Assembly (NCBI GenBank): GCA_002692065.1
Contig: NZJX01000015.1
Span: forward strand, 19,750-74,846
Origin: Flavobacteriales bacterium
GTDB lineage: Bacteria; Bacteroidota; Bacteroidia; Flavobacteriales; UBA7430
Direction: 5' to 3'
Length of the DNA stretch: 55,097 bases
Shown here: piece after piece, positions 17,443 to 25,097 of the stretch
How the letters are laid out: each line of letters opens with the position of its first letter
Position numbering within the stretch: the stretch's first letter is position 1
Notes under the pieces: generated by a model
What the model was told of the DNA's origin: nothing
Database searches by the model: none
Seen by the model: only the letters and a program-made list of their open reading frames with translations
Translations under genes and position numbers: made by a program

Positions 17443-17847
17443 ATGGAAAAATATAATAATGTAGTTTTTTTTGATGGATATTGTAATTTGTGCTCAAATT
17501 CAGTATTATTCATTATTAAAAATGAGAATTTAGATGAATTGAGATTTACATCAATTAATAGTATTTTTTCAAAGAAATTTTTAAAAAAAAATAATATAAA
17601 TGAATTAGAAGTTAACTCAATTTTATATTTATCAAATGGAAAATTATACGATAAATCTGATGCTGCTTTGGAAATTTCAGCCAGATTAAATTTACCATAT
17701 AAACTTTTTTATTTATTCAAAATTATACCAAAATTTTTAAGAGATAAAATTTATTTAGTAGTTGCTAACAATCGATATAGAATTTTTGGAAAAAAAACAA
17801 AATGTTTCATGTCAAGCTATTCAAAAAAATATAAATTTATTTTTTAA
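17443..17847 (+). CDS. DCC1-family thiol-disulfide oxidoreductase (DUF393)
   Basis: Small thioredoxin-fold protein of 134 residues with the family hallmark FFDGYCNLCSNSV (~9-21), Asp followed by CxxC at Cys14/Cys17. It has no signal peptide, so it is probably cytoplasmic or bound to the inner membrane's inner face. It starts two bases after the receptor stop and is the last gene of the DUF4856-imelysin-HTTM-receptor operon. DCC and HTTM domains are often adjacent or fused in other bacteria, which suggests a redox partnership. The reaction is unknown. Confidence 0.88.
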   Translation: MEKYNNVVFFDGYCNLCSNSVLFIIKNENLDELRFTSINSIFSKKFLKKNNINELEVNSILYLSNGKLYDKSDAALEISARLNLPYKLFYLFKIIPKFLRDKIYLVVANNRYRIFGKKTKCFMSSYSKKYKFIF

Positions 17848-17852
17848 TTATT

Positions 17853-18287
17853 TTACCAATATTTTTTTGGAACAATAAGCATACCAAAGCAACTACATCC
17901 TTTTTTTGTAATAATTTTATGGTGAATTTTGTGAGCTTTTCTAAGAATTCTAAAGTATTTAATTTTTGTATTTTTTAGAAATGGAATTCTTTGATGAATA
18001 ATAATTTCATGAATTATAAAATATGCCAGTCCATAGAGAGCTATACCTATTCCTATAAAAAATTTAAAATCTAGTTTGTCTGAGCCAAAGAGAATTAATA
18101 AAAAAGAAGGAATGGCAAAAATTAAAAAAAAATAGTCATTTTTTTGAAATATTTTATTTCGATCAACTTTATGATGGTCTTCATGTAAGTTCCATAAAAA
18201 TCCATGCATTACATATTTATGAGTAGCCCATGATACAAATTCCATTATTGAAAAAGTAGAAAAGGTAATGATTATATTTATTAGCAT
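17853..18287 (-). CDS. crtZ: beta-carotene hydroxylase (CrtZ-type fatty acid hydroxylase family)
   Basis: Di-iron membrane hydroxylase that adds 3/3'-hydroxyls to beta-carotene, giving zeaxanthin, the usual flavobacterial pigment. It has 144 residues, with His clusters HKYVMH (~23-28), HEDHH (~35-39) and KAHKIHHK (~122-129) plus hydrophobic segments between them. It is the last gene of crtI-crtB-crtZ, seven bases from crtB, and runs convergently towards the DCC gene. Lycopene cyclase, which must act before it, is not in the window. Confidence 0.88.
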   Translation of the reverse strand: MLINIIITFSTFSIMEFVSWATHKYVMHGFLWNLHEDHHKVDRNKIFQKNDYFFLIFAIPSFLLILFGSDKLDFKFFIGIGIALYGLAYFIIHEIIIHQRIPFLKNTKIKYFRILRKAHKIHHKIITKKGCSCFGMLIVPKKYW

Positions 18288-18294
18288 TTTTATT

Positions 18295-19122
18295 TTATAT
18301 AATTTTAAAAAAATCGAATATTATCACTTTAACTAAAATTAAAATTTTCTTAAAGTTAGAAATTCTAAATCTTTTTTTTAATAAATTTTTACTATTTATT
18401 TTTTTGACTTTATTAAATAATTCTAAATAATATAAATAAGATAAGTATACACCCTTTTGTGATGATTTTGGTAATTTTTTAATACCAATTAAAGCATGAT
18501 CAAAATCTTTTTTAATATTATTTTCAATTTCTAATTTATCAATATTTGTAAAATTTTCTAAATTGACATTGGGAAAATAAGTTCTTCCTAAATTAGTATA
18601 ATCTGATCCTAAATCTCTTAAAAAATTTATTTTTTGAAAAGCAGCTCCCAGACTCATTGCATAAGGTTTAAGTTTAGTGTATTTATCTTTATCAAATACT
18701 TTTAGACACATTAAACCAACTACTTGAGCAGACCCTAAAATATATTTTTTATATTTTGCTTGATTATATTCTTGTTTATTTAAATCCATTTCCATGCTTT
18801 CCAGAAAGCAATCAACAAGCTCAATATCAATTTTGTACTTGTTTACGACTCTTTGAAAACTGTTTAAAATTGGATTTAGGCTGATTTTATTTTTGATTGA
18901 TTCATGGGTATCTTTTTTGAATTTATCAAGTAATTTTTTTTTGTTGAATCCATGAAATGTATCAACAATCTCATCAGCAAATCGAACAAAACCATAAATT
19001 GAATAAATTTCATTTTGAATATTTTTATCAATAGTTTTAATTCCTAATGTAAAACTTGTACTATACGTTTTTGTAGTTAAAATACTTGTTTTTAGAGATA
19101 TTTCATCAAATATTTTTTTCAT
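18295..19122 (-). CDS. crtB: phytoene synthase
   Basis: Condenses two geranylgeranyl diphosphates to phytoene, the first committed step of carotenoid synthesis. It has 275 residues. The first Asp-rich motif is RFADEIVDTFHG (~47-58) and the second is NFLRDLGSDYTNLGRTYFP (~165-183), both of trans-isoprenyl diphosphate synthase type. It overlaps crtI by four bases at its start, so it is translationally coupled. Ordinary length for flavobacterial CrtB. Confidence 0.92.
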   Translation of the reverse strand: MKKIFDEISLKTSILTTKTYSTSFTLGIKTIDKNIQNEIYSIYGFVRFADEIVDTFHGFNKKKLLDKFKKDTHESIKNKISLNPILNSFQRVVNKYKIDIELVDCFLESMEMDLNKQEYNQAKYKKYILGSAQVVGLMCLKVFDKDKYTKLKPYAMSLGAAFQKINFLRDLGSDYTNLGRTYFPNVNLENFTNIDKLEIENNIKKDFDHALIGIKKLPKSSQKGVYLSYLYYLELFNKVKKINSKNLLKKRFRISNFKKILILVKVIIFDFFKII

Positions 19123-20591
19123 TTCTTGTTAACTTTTTTTAATAAATACTCTGAAACAACTTTTCCTGATATAATAGAGGGAGGAACTCCCGGTCCTGGA
19201 ACAGTAAGCTGACCAGTGTAAAACAAATTTTTAATTTTTCTGTTGAATATTTTAGGTTTTAAATTTGCTGTTTGAAGAAGAGTATTTGCTAGACCATAAG
19301 CATTACCCTTATACGAGTTATAATCATCAATGAAATCTTTTACACAATAACTTTTATTGAACTCTATGTAAGAATTTATATCTTCATTGCAGTATTTTTC
19401 TAGTCTACTGATAATTAATTTGAAATATTTATTTCTGATTTTATCATTATCTTTAAGTCCAGGTGATATAGGCATTAAAATGAAAATATTTTCTTTCCCT
19501 GGAGGAGCTGTTGACTTATCTGTTACTGATGTGGCACTGGCATAAAATAACGGTCTAGACGGCCATTTTTTTGATTTATATATTTCATGTGCGTGATTAT
19601 CAATATCTTCATCAAAAAAAAGATTATGATGATTTAATTTTTTTAATTTTTTACTAACTCCTATGTAAAAGATTAAGCAAGATGGGGACATAACTCTTGA
19701 TTCCCAATATTTTTTTGAATAATTACTATATTTTTTTGGTAAAAGTTGTTGATCTACGAATTGATAATCGTTTGAACAAAGAAGTAAATCAATATTAATT
19801 TTTTTGGAATCACTTTCAATTGATTTTACAAGATTATCTGATATATTTAACTTTTTAACATTAAAATTTTTATAAAATTTAACTCCATTTTCTTTACAAA
19901 CTTTAACCATTCCCTCTACAACTTTATTAAAACCGCCAATTGGATAGAATGTACCTTGTTTAAGACCTGAATAGGCCATTAAGCTATAAAGTGCAGGCGT
20001 TTCTTGTGGAGTAGAACCTAAAAAAAGAACAGGAAATTCAAGTATTGATCTTAAGTAATGATTTTTAAAAAATTTTCTGACATGTTTTCTGTAAGAAGAA
20101 AATATTTGAAGTTTAAATATATTTTTAAAAATTTCAGGTTTAAATAATTCTTTAATTGATACACCGGGTTCATGAACAAGTTTTTTTATTCCAAAATTGT
20201 ATTTAAATTCAGCTTCATTGATGAATTCTATTAATTTTTTTGAAGCTCCTTTCTCATAACTTTCAAATAAGTTTAATACTTCATCCCAATTACTACTTAA
20301 ACTAATTTTATTGAAATCTTTAAAAATTATATCAAATCCAGGATTTAATTTGATAAGATTATAAAAATCATCAGGTTTATGGTCAAAATCATTAAAGAAA
20401 TTTTCAAATACGTCAGGCATCCAATACCAGCTGGGTCCCATATCAAAGGTATATCCTTTATATTTTAATTTTCTGGCTCTACCTCCCAAAGTTGAATTTT
20501 TTTCATAAACGTCAACTTTATAACCTTTTTTTGATAAATATGCAGCAGCACTTAGTCCTGAAAAACCGCTTCCTATAATTGAATATCTCAT
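19119..20591 (-). CDS. crtI: phytoene desaturase
   Basis: FAD-dependent four-step desaturase converting phytoene to lycopene. It has 490 residues with the N-terminal dinucleotide-binding motif IIGSGFSGLSAAAYLSKKG (~5-23), GGRARKLKYKGYTFDMGPSW, and the C-terminal carotenoid-dehydrogenase signature GQLTVPGPGVPPSIISG (~464-480). It is first in the crtI-crtB-crtZ operon and divergent from the CarH-like regulator gene. The shared 119-base spacer holds several TTGTATA-type half-sites and a -7 box for crtI. Confidence 0.94.
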   Translation of the reverse strand: MRYSIIGSGFSGLSAAAYLSKKGYKVDVYEKNSTLGGRARKLKYKGYTFDMGPSWYWMPDVFENFFNDFDHKPDDFYNLIKLNPGFDIIFKDFNKISLSSNWDEVLNLFESYEKGASKKLIEFINEAEFKYNFGIKKLVHEPGVSIKELFKPEIFKNIFKLQIFSSYRKHVRKFFKNHYLRSILEFPVLFLGSTPQETPALYSLMAYSGLKQGTFYPIGGFNKVVEGMVKVCKENGVKFYKNFNVKKLNISDNLVKSIESDSKKINIDLLLCSNDYQFVDQQLLPKKYSNYSKKYWESRVMSPSCLIFYIGVSKKLKKLNHHNLFFDEDIDNHAHEIYKSKKWPSRPLFYASATSVTDKSTAPPGKENIFILMPISPGLKDNDKIRNKYFKLIISRLEKYCNEDINSYIEFNKSYCVKDFIDDYNSYKGNAYGLANTLLQTANLKPKIFNRKIKNLFYTGQLTVPGPGVPPSIISGKVVSEYLLKKVNKK

Positions 20592-20608
20592 AATAATTTT
20601 TTAAATTT

Positions 20609-20698
20609 TTGTATATTAATTCTAAATTGTATATTTTTTTAATTCAATTTTTATACAAAAATAATGATATTCAAATATTTTTGTATTAATTTTGTATT
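20609..20698. promoter_or_regulatory. CarH/LitR-like operator array between crtI and merR
   Basis: Half-sites TTGTATA lie at 20609-20615 and 20628-20634 on the plus strand. The inverse TATACAA lies at 20652-20658. TTGTATT occurs at 20681-20687 and 20692-20698. The TATACAA copy overlaps the crtI -7 box (TATTTTTG on the minus strand, 20656-20663). The TTGTATT copies overlap two possible -7 boxes for the regulator gene (TATTTTTG at 20676-20683 and TAATTTTG at 20687-20694). CarH/LitR regulators are known to bind TGTATA/TATACA-like sites. That this protein binds here is inference. Confidence 0.55.
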
Positions 20699-20710
20699 AT
20701 AATTTTTAAA

Positions 20711-21592
20711 ATGTACAGAATAGACCAATTTTCCAAAATAACTCATATCAATAAACTCTTATTGAGAACTTGGGAAAAACGATATACTTTTTTAGTTCCT
20801 CACAGGACTTCAACCAATATAAGGTATTATGATGACTCGATGATAGTTAAAGCTTTAAACATCAAACTATTAATAAACAACGGTGTGAAAGTTTCTAATA
20901 TTTCAAAAATGTCAAATGATGAAATAGTTTCTCATGTTCACAATATTGAAATCAACAATTCTCATAATACTTTTGTAGATGTTAATATATCCAAAATAAT
21001 TGAATTTTCATTAACTTTTGATAAAGATAAATTAAGCGAACTTTACGAAAATGGAATTTCCAAAAAAGGGGTTATTAACTATTATAGAGATATTATTATT
21101 CCAACTTTGCAAAGAGTTGGAATATTATGGTTGGGAGATATGATGTCTCATGCTCAAGAACATTTTTTATCATCTTTTTTAAAACAAAAACTAAATTACT
21201 CCATTGAATTAATTGATAATTGTAATTCAACAAAGGATAAATGGATCTTATTTTTACCGGAAAATGAATTACATGAAATTTCTTTATTAATATCTAAATT
21301 GATTTTATTGACAAAGGGTTTTGATGTTCTTTATCTTGGTCCTAATCTTCCTTTTGATTCTTTGAAAAATATAGATAGTAAATTTTTCAAATCAAATTTA
21401 TTATTTTTTTGTATTTCAAATGAATCGTTATCTAACATAAATAATAAACTAGATATTTTAAATAAGAATTTTCCAGAGTCTAAAATTCATTTAATATTAT
21501 CTAAGAACAATAAAAAATTAATCGAAAACAAATATTTTCTAAAGACTTTCTCTGAAATTGATACTTTTTCAAAATATTTAGATAACCTTTAA
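20711..21592 (+). CDS. MerR-family regulator with B12-binding domain (CarH/LitR-type photoreceptor)
   Basis: Likely light-dependent repressor of the carotenoid genes. It has 293 residues. The N-terminal MerR winged helix-turn-helix (~1-70) has IDQFSKIT, LLRTWEKRY and NIRYYDDSMI. A helical-bundle domain follows with Trp140-x9-Glu150-His151 (WLGDMMSHAQEH), the adenosylcobalamin-capping motif of CarH. A C-terminal Rossmann-like domain has PENELHEIS, in which Glu186-x-His188 corresponds to the ExHxxG B12 ligand motif but ends in Ser. Light would break the Co-C bond and release DNA. It is divergent from crtI. Cobalamin use is inferred from the motifs. Confidence 0.88.
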   Translation: MYRIDQFSKITHINKLLLRTWEKRYTFLVPHRTSTNIRYYDDSMIVKALNIKLLINNGVKVSNISKMSNDEIVSHVHNIEINNSHNTFVDVNISKIIEFSLTFDKDKLSELYENGISKKGVINYYRDIIIPTLQRVGILWLGDMMSHAQEHFLSSFLKQKLNYSIELIDNCNSTKDKWILFLPENELHEISLLISKLILLTKGFDVLYLGPNLPFDSLKNIDSKFFKSNLLFFCISNESLSNINNKLDILNKNFPESKIHLILSKNNKKLIENKYFLKTFSEIDTFSKYLDNL

Positions 21593-21602
21593 AATTAAAG
21601 CA

Positions 21603-22061
21603 TTGTATTACCAATTTAAAAGAGAACAAATTTTAAAGACAGACATAAATACAATTTGGAAGTTTGCATCCTCTCCTGAAAATTTGAAAATTATAACTCC
21701 AGATTACATGAACTTTAAAATTACGACTAAAGATCTTAAAAAATCTATTTATCCTGGTATGATCATAACTTATAGTGTATCACCCGTTTTTAACTTTCCA
21801 ATGAATTGGGTTACTGAAATAACATGCGTCAAGGATCGTGAATATTTCGTTGATGTACAAAAGATGGGTCCTTATAAAATGTGGCATCATCAGCACTTTT
21901 TTGAGAAAAAAAATCAAAATATATTAATGACAGATATAGTTACATACATACCTCCCTTTGGAATTTTAGGAAGTATTGCAAACATAATCTTAATAGAAAA
22001 AAAATTAAAAGCTATATTTGATTACAGAGAAAATAAAATGAATTTAATTTTCAATAATTAA
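21603..22061 (+). CDS. SRPBCC-family protein
   Basis: Small soluble protein of 152 residues with a START/Bet v1-like lipid- or ligand-binding fold. Recognisable family segments are YPGMIITYSVSP (~56-67), MNWVTEITCV, YFVDVQKMGPYKMWHHQHFF (~82-101) and PFGILG. The start is TTG at 21603; no ATG is in frame between the regulator's stop and the first conserved residues. It follows the CarH-like gene by ten bases, so it is probably in the same transcript. Such proteins accompany carotenoid/photolyase genes in many flavobacteria; the ligand is unknown. Confidence 0.82.
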   Translation: MYYQFKREQILKTDINTIWKFASSPENLKIITPDYMNFKITTKDLKKSIYPGMIITYSVSPVFNFPMNWVTEITCVKDREYFVDVQKMGPYKMWHHQHFFEKKNQNILMTDIVTYIPPFGILGSIANIILIEKKLKAIFDYRENKMNLIFNN

Positions 22062-22213
22062 ATAATTTTATCAATTTCTTTCATTATTTCATTAGCTTTA
22101 CTAAAGTATTCATCAGATTTTTTTCTGTCTATCTTTGAATAATCAAAATAAAGTTTCATATATTTTTTATATTCTCTTTTGAGTTTATTTTTTTTTGAAA
22201 AATATTTAAACAT
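22058..22213 (-). CDS. small protein of the Lacal_2735 type
   Basis: Open frame of 51 codons starting MFKYFSKKNKLKREYKKY and ending EIMKEIDKII. By eye it matches the short flavobacterial family known as Lacal_2735: an MF..F.KK start, a Leu/Tyr/Lys helix, then DRKKSDEYFSKANEI. It is highly charged and probably a helical hairpin without signal or membrane segment. It lies four bases downstream of the SDR gene on the same strand and overlaps the convergent SRPBCC gene by four bases. Function unknown. Confidence 0.65.
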   Translation of the reverse strand: MFKYFSKKNKLKREYKKYMKLYFDYSKIDRKKSDEYFSKANEIMKEIDKII

Positions 22214-22217
22214 GATA

Positions 22218-22913
22218 TTAAGTTAAGTTAGCTTTACCTCCGTCAATAGATAAGTTAGTTCCAGTCATCCATTCAGCATCATTCGATATTAGAAAATTTG
22301 CCATTGAGGAGATATCATGTGGGCTACCTATTTTTTGAAGTGGGTGAGTACTTTTTATATTTTCAATTTTTTTTTCGTGATTTAATAAGTGACTAGATAA
22401 CGGTGTATTTACTATTGAAGGTGATATTATATTAAATCTAATTTTTGGAGCATATTCTTTTGCAAGAGACAAAAATAATCCCTCAAGAGCGCTTTTAGAA
22501 GTAGCAATAGAGCTATGGTAATTAAAGCCTTTTTTAGCACAAACTGAAGAAAACCCAACAACTGATGCTGAAATAGAATTTTTGAGAAGATTAACAACTG
22601 ATTTAAAAACTTTAATAAATCCCATAACGTTAATATTAAATTCCTCAATAAAATCTTCTTCCTTAATACTAGTAAATGGTTTTAGCTTAATAGTACCTGG
22701 GCAATAGACTAAAGAATCTAAATTTTCGGTAATTAAATTACTATCAAAGTTATAATTTAAAATATCTAATTTAAATTTTGTTAAATTTTCGTGATCAAAA
22801 TTTATTTCATTTGTATTGTAACTAGCATAAACTTGATTTCCAAGCTCAATTTGTTTATTCAATAGATCGTTTCCAATCCCTGATGAAGCACCAATAATTA
22901 AAGTTTTTTTCAT
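22218..22913 (-). CDS. SDR-family protein lacking the usual catalytic tyrosine
   Basis: Short-chain dehydrogenase/reductase fold of 231 residues with the nucleotide motif GASSGIG (~8-14), NxxG replaced by YCPGTI, the Ser motif GFSSVCAKKG (~120-129), and a C-terminal LSIDGG. In the YxxxK position the sequence reads SIATSK, with Ile136 four residues before Lys140. The normal catalytic Tyr is absent; the nearest Tyr is Tyr132. I recall the same HSSIA-x-x-K pattern in SDR-like proteins beside photolyase genes. It may be a binding or altered-chemistry member. The upstream region carries TAAATTTGTATA on its strand. Confidence 0.82.
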   Translation of the reverse strand: MKKTLIIGASSGIGNDLLNKQIELGNQVYASYNTNEINFDHENLTKFKLDILNYNFDSNLITENLDSLVYCPGTIKLKPFTSIKEEDFIEEFNINVMGFIKVFKSVVNLLKNSISASVVGFSSVCAKKGFNYHSSIATSKSALEGLFLSLAKEYAPKIRFNIISPSIVNTPLSSHLLNHEKKIENIKSTHPLQKIGSPHDISSMANFLISNDAEWMTGTNLSIDGGKANLT

Positions 22914-22939
22914 TTTGTCTAACTTTTATTTTAATTTCT

Positions 22940-22951
22940 TATACAAATTTA
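22940..22951 (-). promoter_or_regulatory. SDR promoter: -7 box fused to CarH-like half-site
   Basis: On the minus strand the sequence reads TAAATTTGTATA: a TAnnTTTG box whose last bases form TTGTATA. It ends 27 bases before the SDR ATG. The same composite occurs before crtI and before the glutathione peroxidase gene. Confidence 0.5.
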
Positions 22952-22952
22952 C

Positions 22953-22960
22953 TAAATTTG
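22953..22960 (+). promoter_or_regulatory. -7 box for the 57-residue plus-strand ORF
   Basis: TAAATTTG, ending 22 bases before the ATG at 22983. It abuts the minus-strand SDR box, making a back-to-back divergent promoter pair. Confidence 0.45.
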
Positions 22961-22982
22961 CTTTAAATAAAAAAATTATATT

Positions 22983-23156
22983 ATGTCAACAAGAGGAATT
23001 TCAAAAGAAAAAGCAAAAAAAATTGTAGATACGATTAAAAGTAAAAAAGCTAACATTGTATTTTATACTGATAAAATTTCTATAAGTTTATCAAGTATTG
23101 AAAAAGCTGAATTTTGGAAGTCAAAATTTCCAGCTGGTAAAATTAGATTGACTTAG
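22983..23156 (+). CDS. small hypothetical protein (57 residues)
   Basis: Open frame from an ATG 22 bases after a good -7 box. It encodes MSTRGISKEKAKKIVDTIK, then KKANIVFYTDKISISLSS and ends FPAGKIRLT. The composition is ordinary for a small basic cytoplasmic protein, with a likely helix followed by beta strands. Its 3' end overlaps the convergent photolyase gene by 14 bases. I do not recognise a family. The promoter and codon pattern argue that it is real; no functional claim is made. Confidence 0.5.
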   Translation: MSTRGISKEKAKKIVDTIKSKKANIVFYTDKISISLSSIEKAEFWKSKFPAGKIRLT

Positions 23157-24441
23157 ATAATCCCTCCTTGTAGACTTTAATTGCTCTATTTCTAGCAATT
23201 TTGTGGTCTATAATTTGTTGAGGGTAGTCTTTAGTTGCTAATCCCTTTACCCATTTTTTCGTGTACTTATACTCCGGATCAAATTTTTTCCTCTGCTCAA
23301 ATGGATTAAATATCCTGAAATAAGGTGCCGAGTCACACCCAGTACCTGCTGCCCACTGCCAGTTTCCGTTATTTGATGATAATTCAAAATCAAGTAGCTT
23401 TTTAGCAAAATATTTTTCACCATGTCTCCAATCTGTGAGAAGATGTTTGCATAGAAAACCTGCTGTTATCATTCTAACTCTATTATGCATGTAACCTGTT
23501 TCATTTAATTCCCTCATACCTGCGTCTACAATTGGATAACCCGTATTTCCATTTTTCCATTTCTCAAAATCATTTGAATTGTTTATCCATTTAATATTGT
23601 CATATTTAGGTTTAAAATTTTTATCTATAACATTTGGAAAATTGAATAGAATTTGCATAAAAAATTCCCTCCATATTAACTCAGATAAATAAGTATCAGA
23701 AACTTCCATTGAATTATAAACTAATCTTCTTATGCTAACTATTCCAAATCTTAGATATGGGCCCATTCTACTTGTTTTATTTAAATAAGGAAAATCTCTG
23801 TTTTTAGAATAATTATTTATATTTATGTTTGAATAAGGCTTGACTTTAATTTTAGATTTTTTAAATCCTAGACTTTCTAAAGTAGGAAAATTAAAATCAG
23901 ATTTATAGAAATTATCATAAAATATGAGATGATTAGTAATAATTTTTTTTTGTTCCTCTTTAAATTTTTTTAACCATTTATTTTTATAAGGAGTAAACAC
24001 TGTATAGGGGCTTCCATCATTTTTTACTATTTCATTTTCTTCATAAATAACTTGATCTTTGTAAATTCTACATTCAATATTATAACTTTTAAATAATTTT
24101 TTAACATTTGAATCTCTTTCAATAGCATATGGTTCATAATCTTTATTAAATGAAATATTTTTGATATCATATTTGGAAATTAAGTTTTTCCATATATCAA
24201 TAACTTTACCTTTTTTTAAAAGAATAGACGAATTAACTTTTCTGAGTTCGTTATTCATTAAGAATAAATTTTCATAAATAAAATTTATTCTTGCATCGTC
24301 TTTATCAATATTTTTTGTTATATCAATATCAAAAATAAATATTGGAATAATATTATTATTTTTAAGTATATTTATAAGACCTGTATTATCAATAAATCTT
24401 AAGTCTCTTCTGAACCAAAAAAAATTTACCTTTTCTTTCAT
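23143..24441 (-). CDS. phrB: deoxyribodipyrimidine photolyase
   Basis: Blue-light, FAD-dependent repair of pyrimidine dimers. It has 432 residues. The N-terminal antenna-binding alpha/beta domain starts FFWFRRDLRF; the C-terminal helical FAD domain has LIWREFFMQIL, YMHNRVRMITAGFLCKHLLTDW and GNWQWAAGTGCDSAPYFRIFNP (~352-373). These fit a class I CPD photolyase rather than a sensory cryptochrome, though sequence alone cannot exclude (6-4) or cryptochrome roles. It overlaps the CPBP-like gene by four bases and is the third gene of a glutathione peroxidase-led operon. Confidence 0.92.
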   Translation of the reverse strand: MKEKVNFFWFRRDLRFIDNTGLINILKNNNIIPIFIFDIDITKNIDKDDARINFIYENLFLMNNELRKVNSSILLKKGKVIDIWKNLISKYDIKNISFNKDYEPYAIERDSNVKKLFKSYNIECRIYKDQVIYEENEIVKNDGSPYTVFTPYKNKWLKKFKEEQKKIITNHLIFYDNFYKSDFNFPTLESLGFKKSKIKVKPYSNININNYSKNRDFPYLNKTSRMGPYLRFGIVSIRRLVYNSMEVSDTYLSELIWREFFMQILFNFPNVIDKNFKPKYDNIKWINNSNDFEKWKNGNTGYPIVDAGMRELNETGYMHNRVRMITAGFLCKHLLTDWRHGEKYFAKKLLDFELSSNNGNWQWAAGTGCDSAPYFRIFNPFEQRKKFDPEYKYTKKWVKGLATKDYPQQIIDHKIARNRAIKVYKEGLSKSI

Positions 24442-25097
24442 AATTTATTATTATTTATATACCTGTAGTTTGAAAAAATGAAATTATTAATTGCCACAAT
24501 CCAATGAATAAAAAATGCATATAGAATATTACCAAAATTTAAAGTAACTAAACAAATTAAAATCCCAAAAGGGATACAAGCAATAATTTCTTTTTTACTT
24601 TTATGAAAATGTGCAACACAATATATTAGAGTGTTAAGTGTAACTATTAAAGGTAAGTTAAAATTGGGAATAAGATCTAAAAATAATAATCCTCTAAATA
24701 GATACTCATAAGCAAATAAATAAATTCCCCAAGTCATAATATTTACAATGAATTTGAACCCATTCCAATTTAATATTTTTACTTCTGGATAGTCTGATAT
24801 TTTTTTAGAATTTAGGTACGATATTGGTATGACAAATAAAATTACTAGAAGAAATAATTCAATTTTTAAGTTGAATAAATCTTCAAGGTTAAAAAATAAT
24901 GTTTTTTTATAAATTAAAAATGGTATCAAAAACATAAGAAAAAATCCAATTATTCTAATTATTTGGAAATAGTAGAATGATGATTCTTTAGTAAATATTG
25001 CATAAATTTTCTTCTTTAAATAATTATTTTTTAAAAGTAGTATAAACAATATAAAACAAAATACTGGTGAAAATGCAAAAAATAGATTGCCAAGCAT
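24438..25097 (-). CDS. CPBP-like intramembrane protein (Rce1/Abi-type), divergent motif
   Basis: Hydrophobic protein of 219 residues with about six or seven membrane segments. The C-terminal half carries the three CPBP-protease positions: AYEYLFRG (Glu131, Arg135; the usual EExxxR has Tyr in place of the first Glu), IYCVAHF (His163) and FIHWIVAINN (His198). This suggests a CAAX-type intramembrane protease relative whose activity is uncertain. Both ends overlap its neighbours: one base with the glutathione peroxidase gene and four with the photolyase gene. Substrates are unknown. Confidence 0.68.
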   Translation of the reverse strand: MLGNLFFAFSPVFCFILFILLLKNNYLKKKIYAIFTKESSFYYFQIIRIIGFFLMFLIPFLIYKKTLFFNLEDLFNLKIELFLLVILFVIPISYLNSKKISDYPEVKILNWNGFKFIVNIMTWGIYLFAYEYLFRGLLFLDLIPNFNLPLIVTLNTLIYCVAHFHKSKKEIIACIPFGILICLVTLNFGNILYAFFIHWIVAINNFIFSNYRYINNNKL

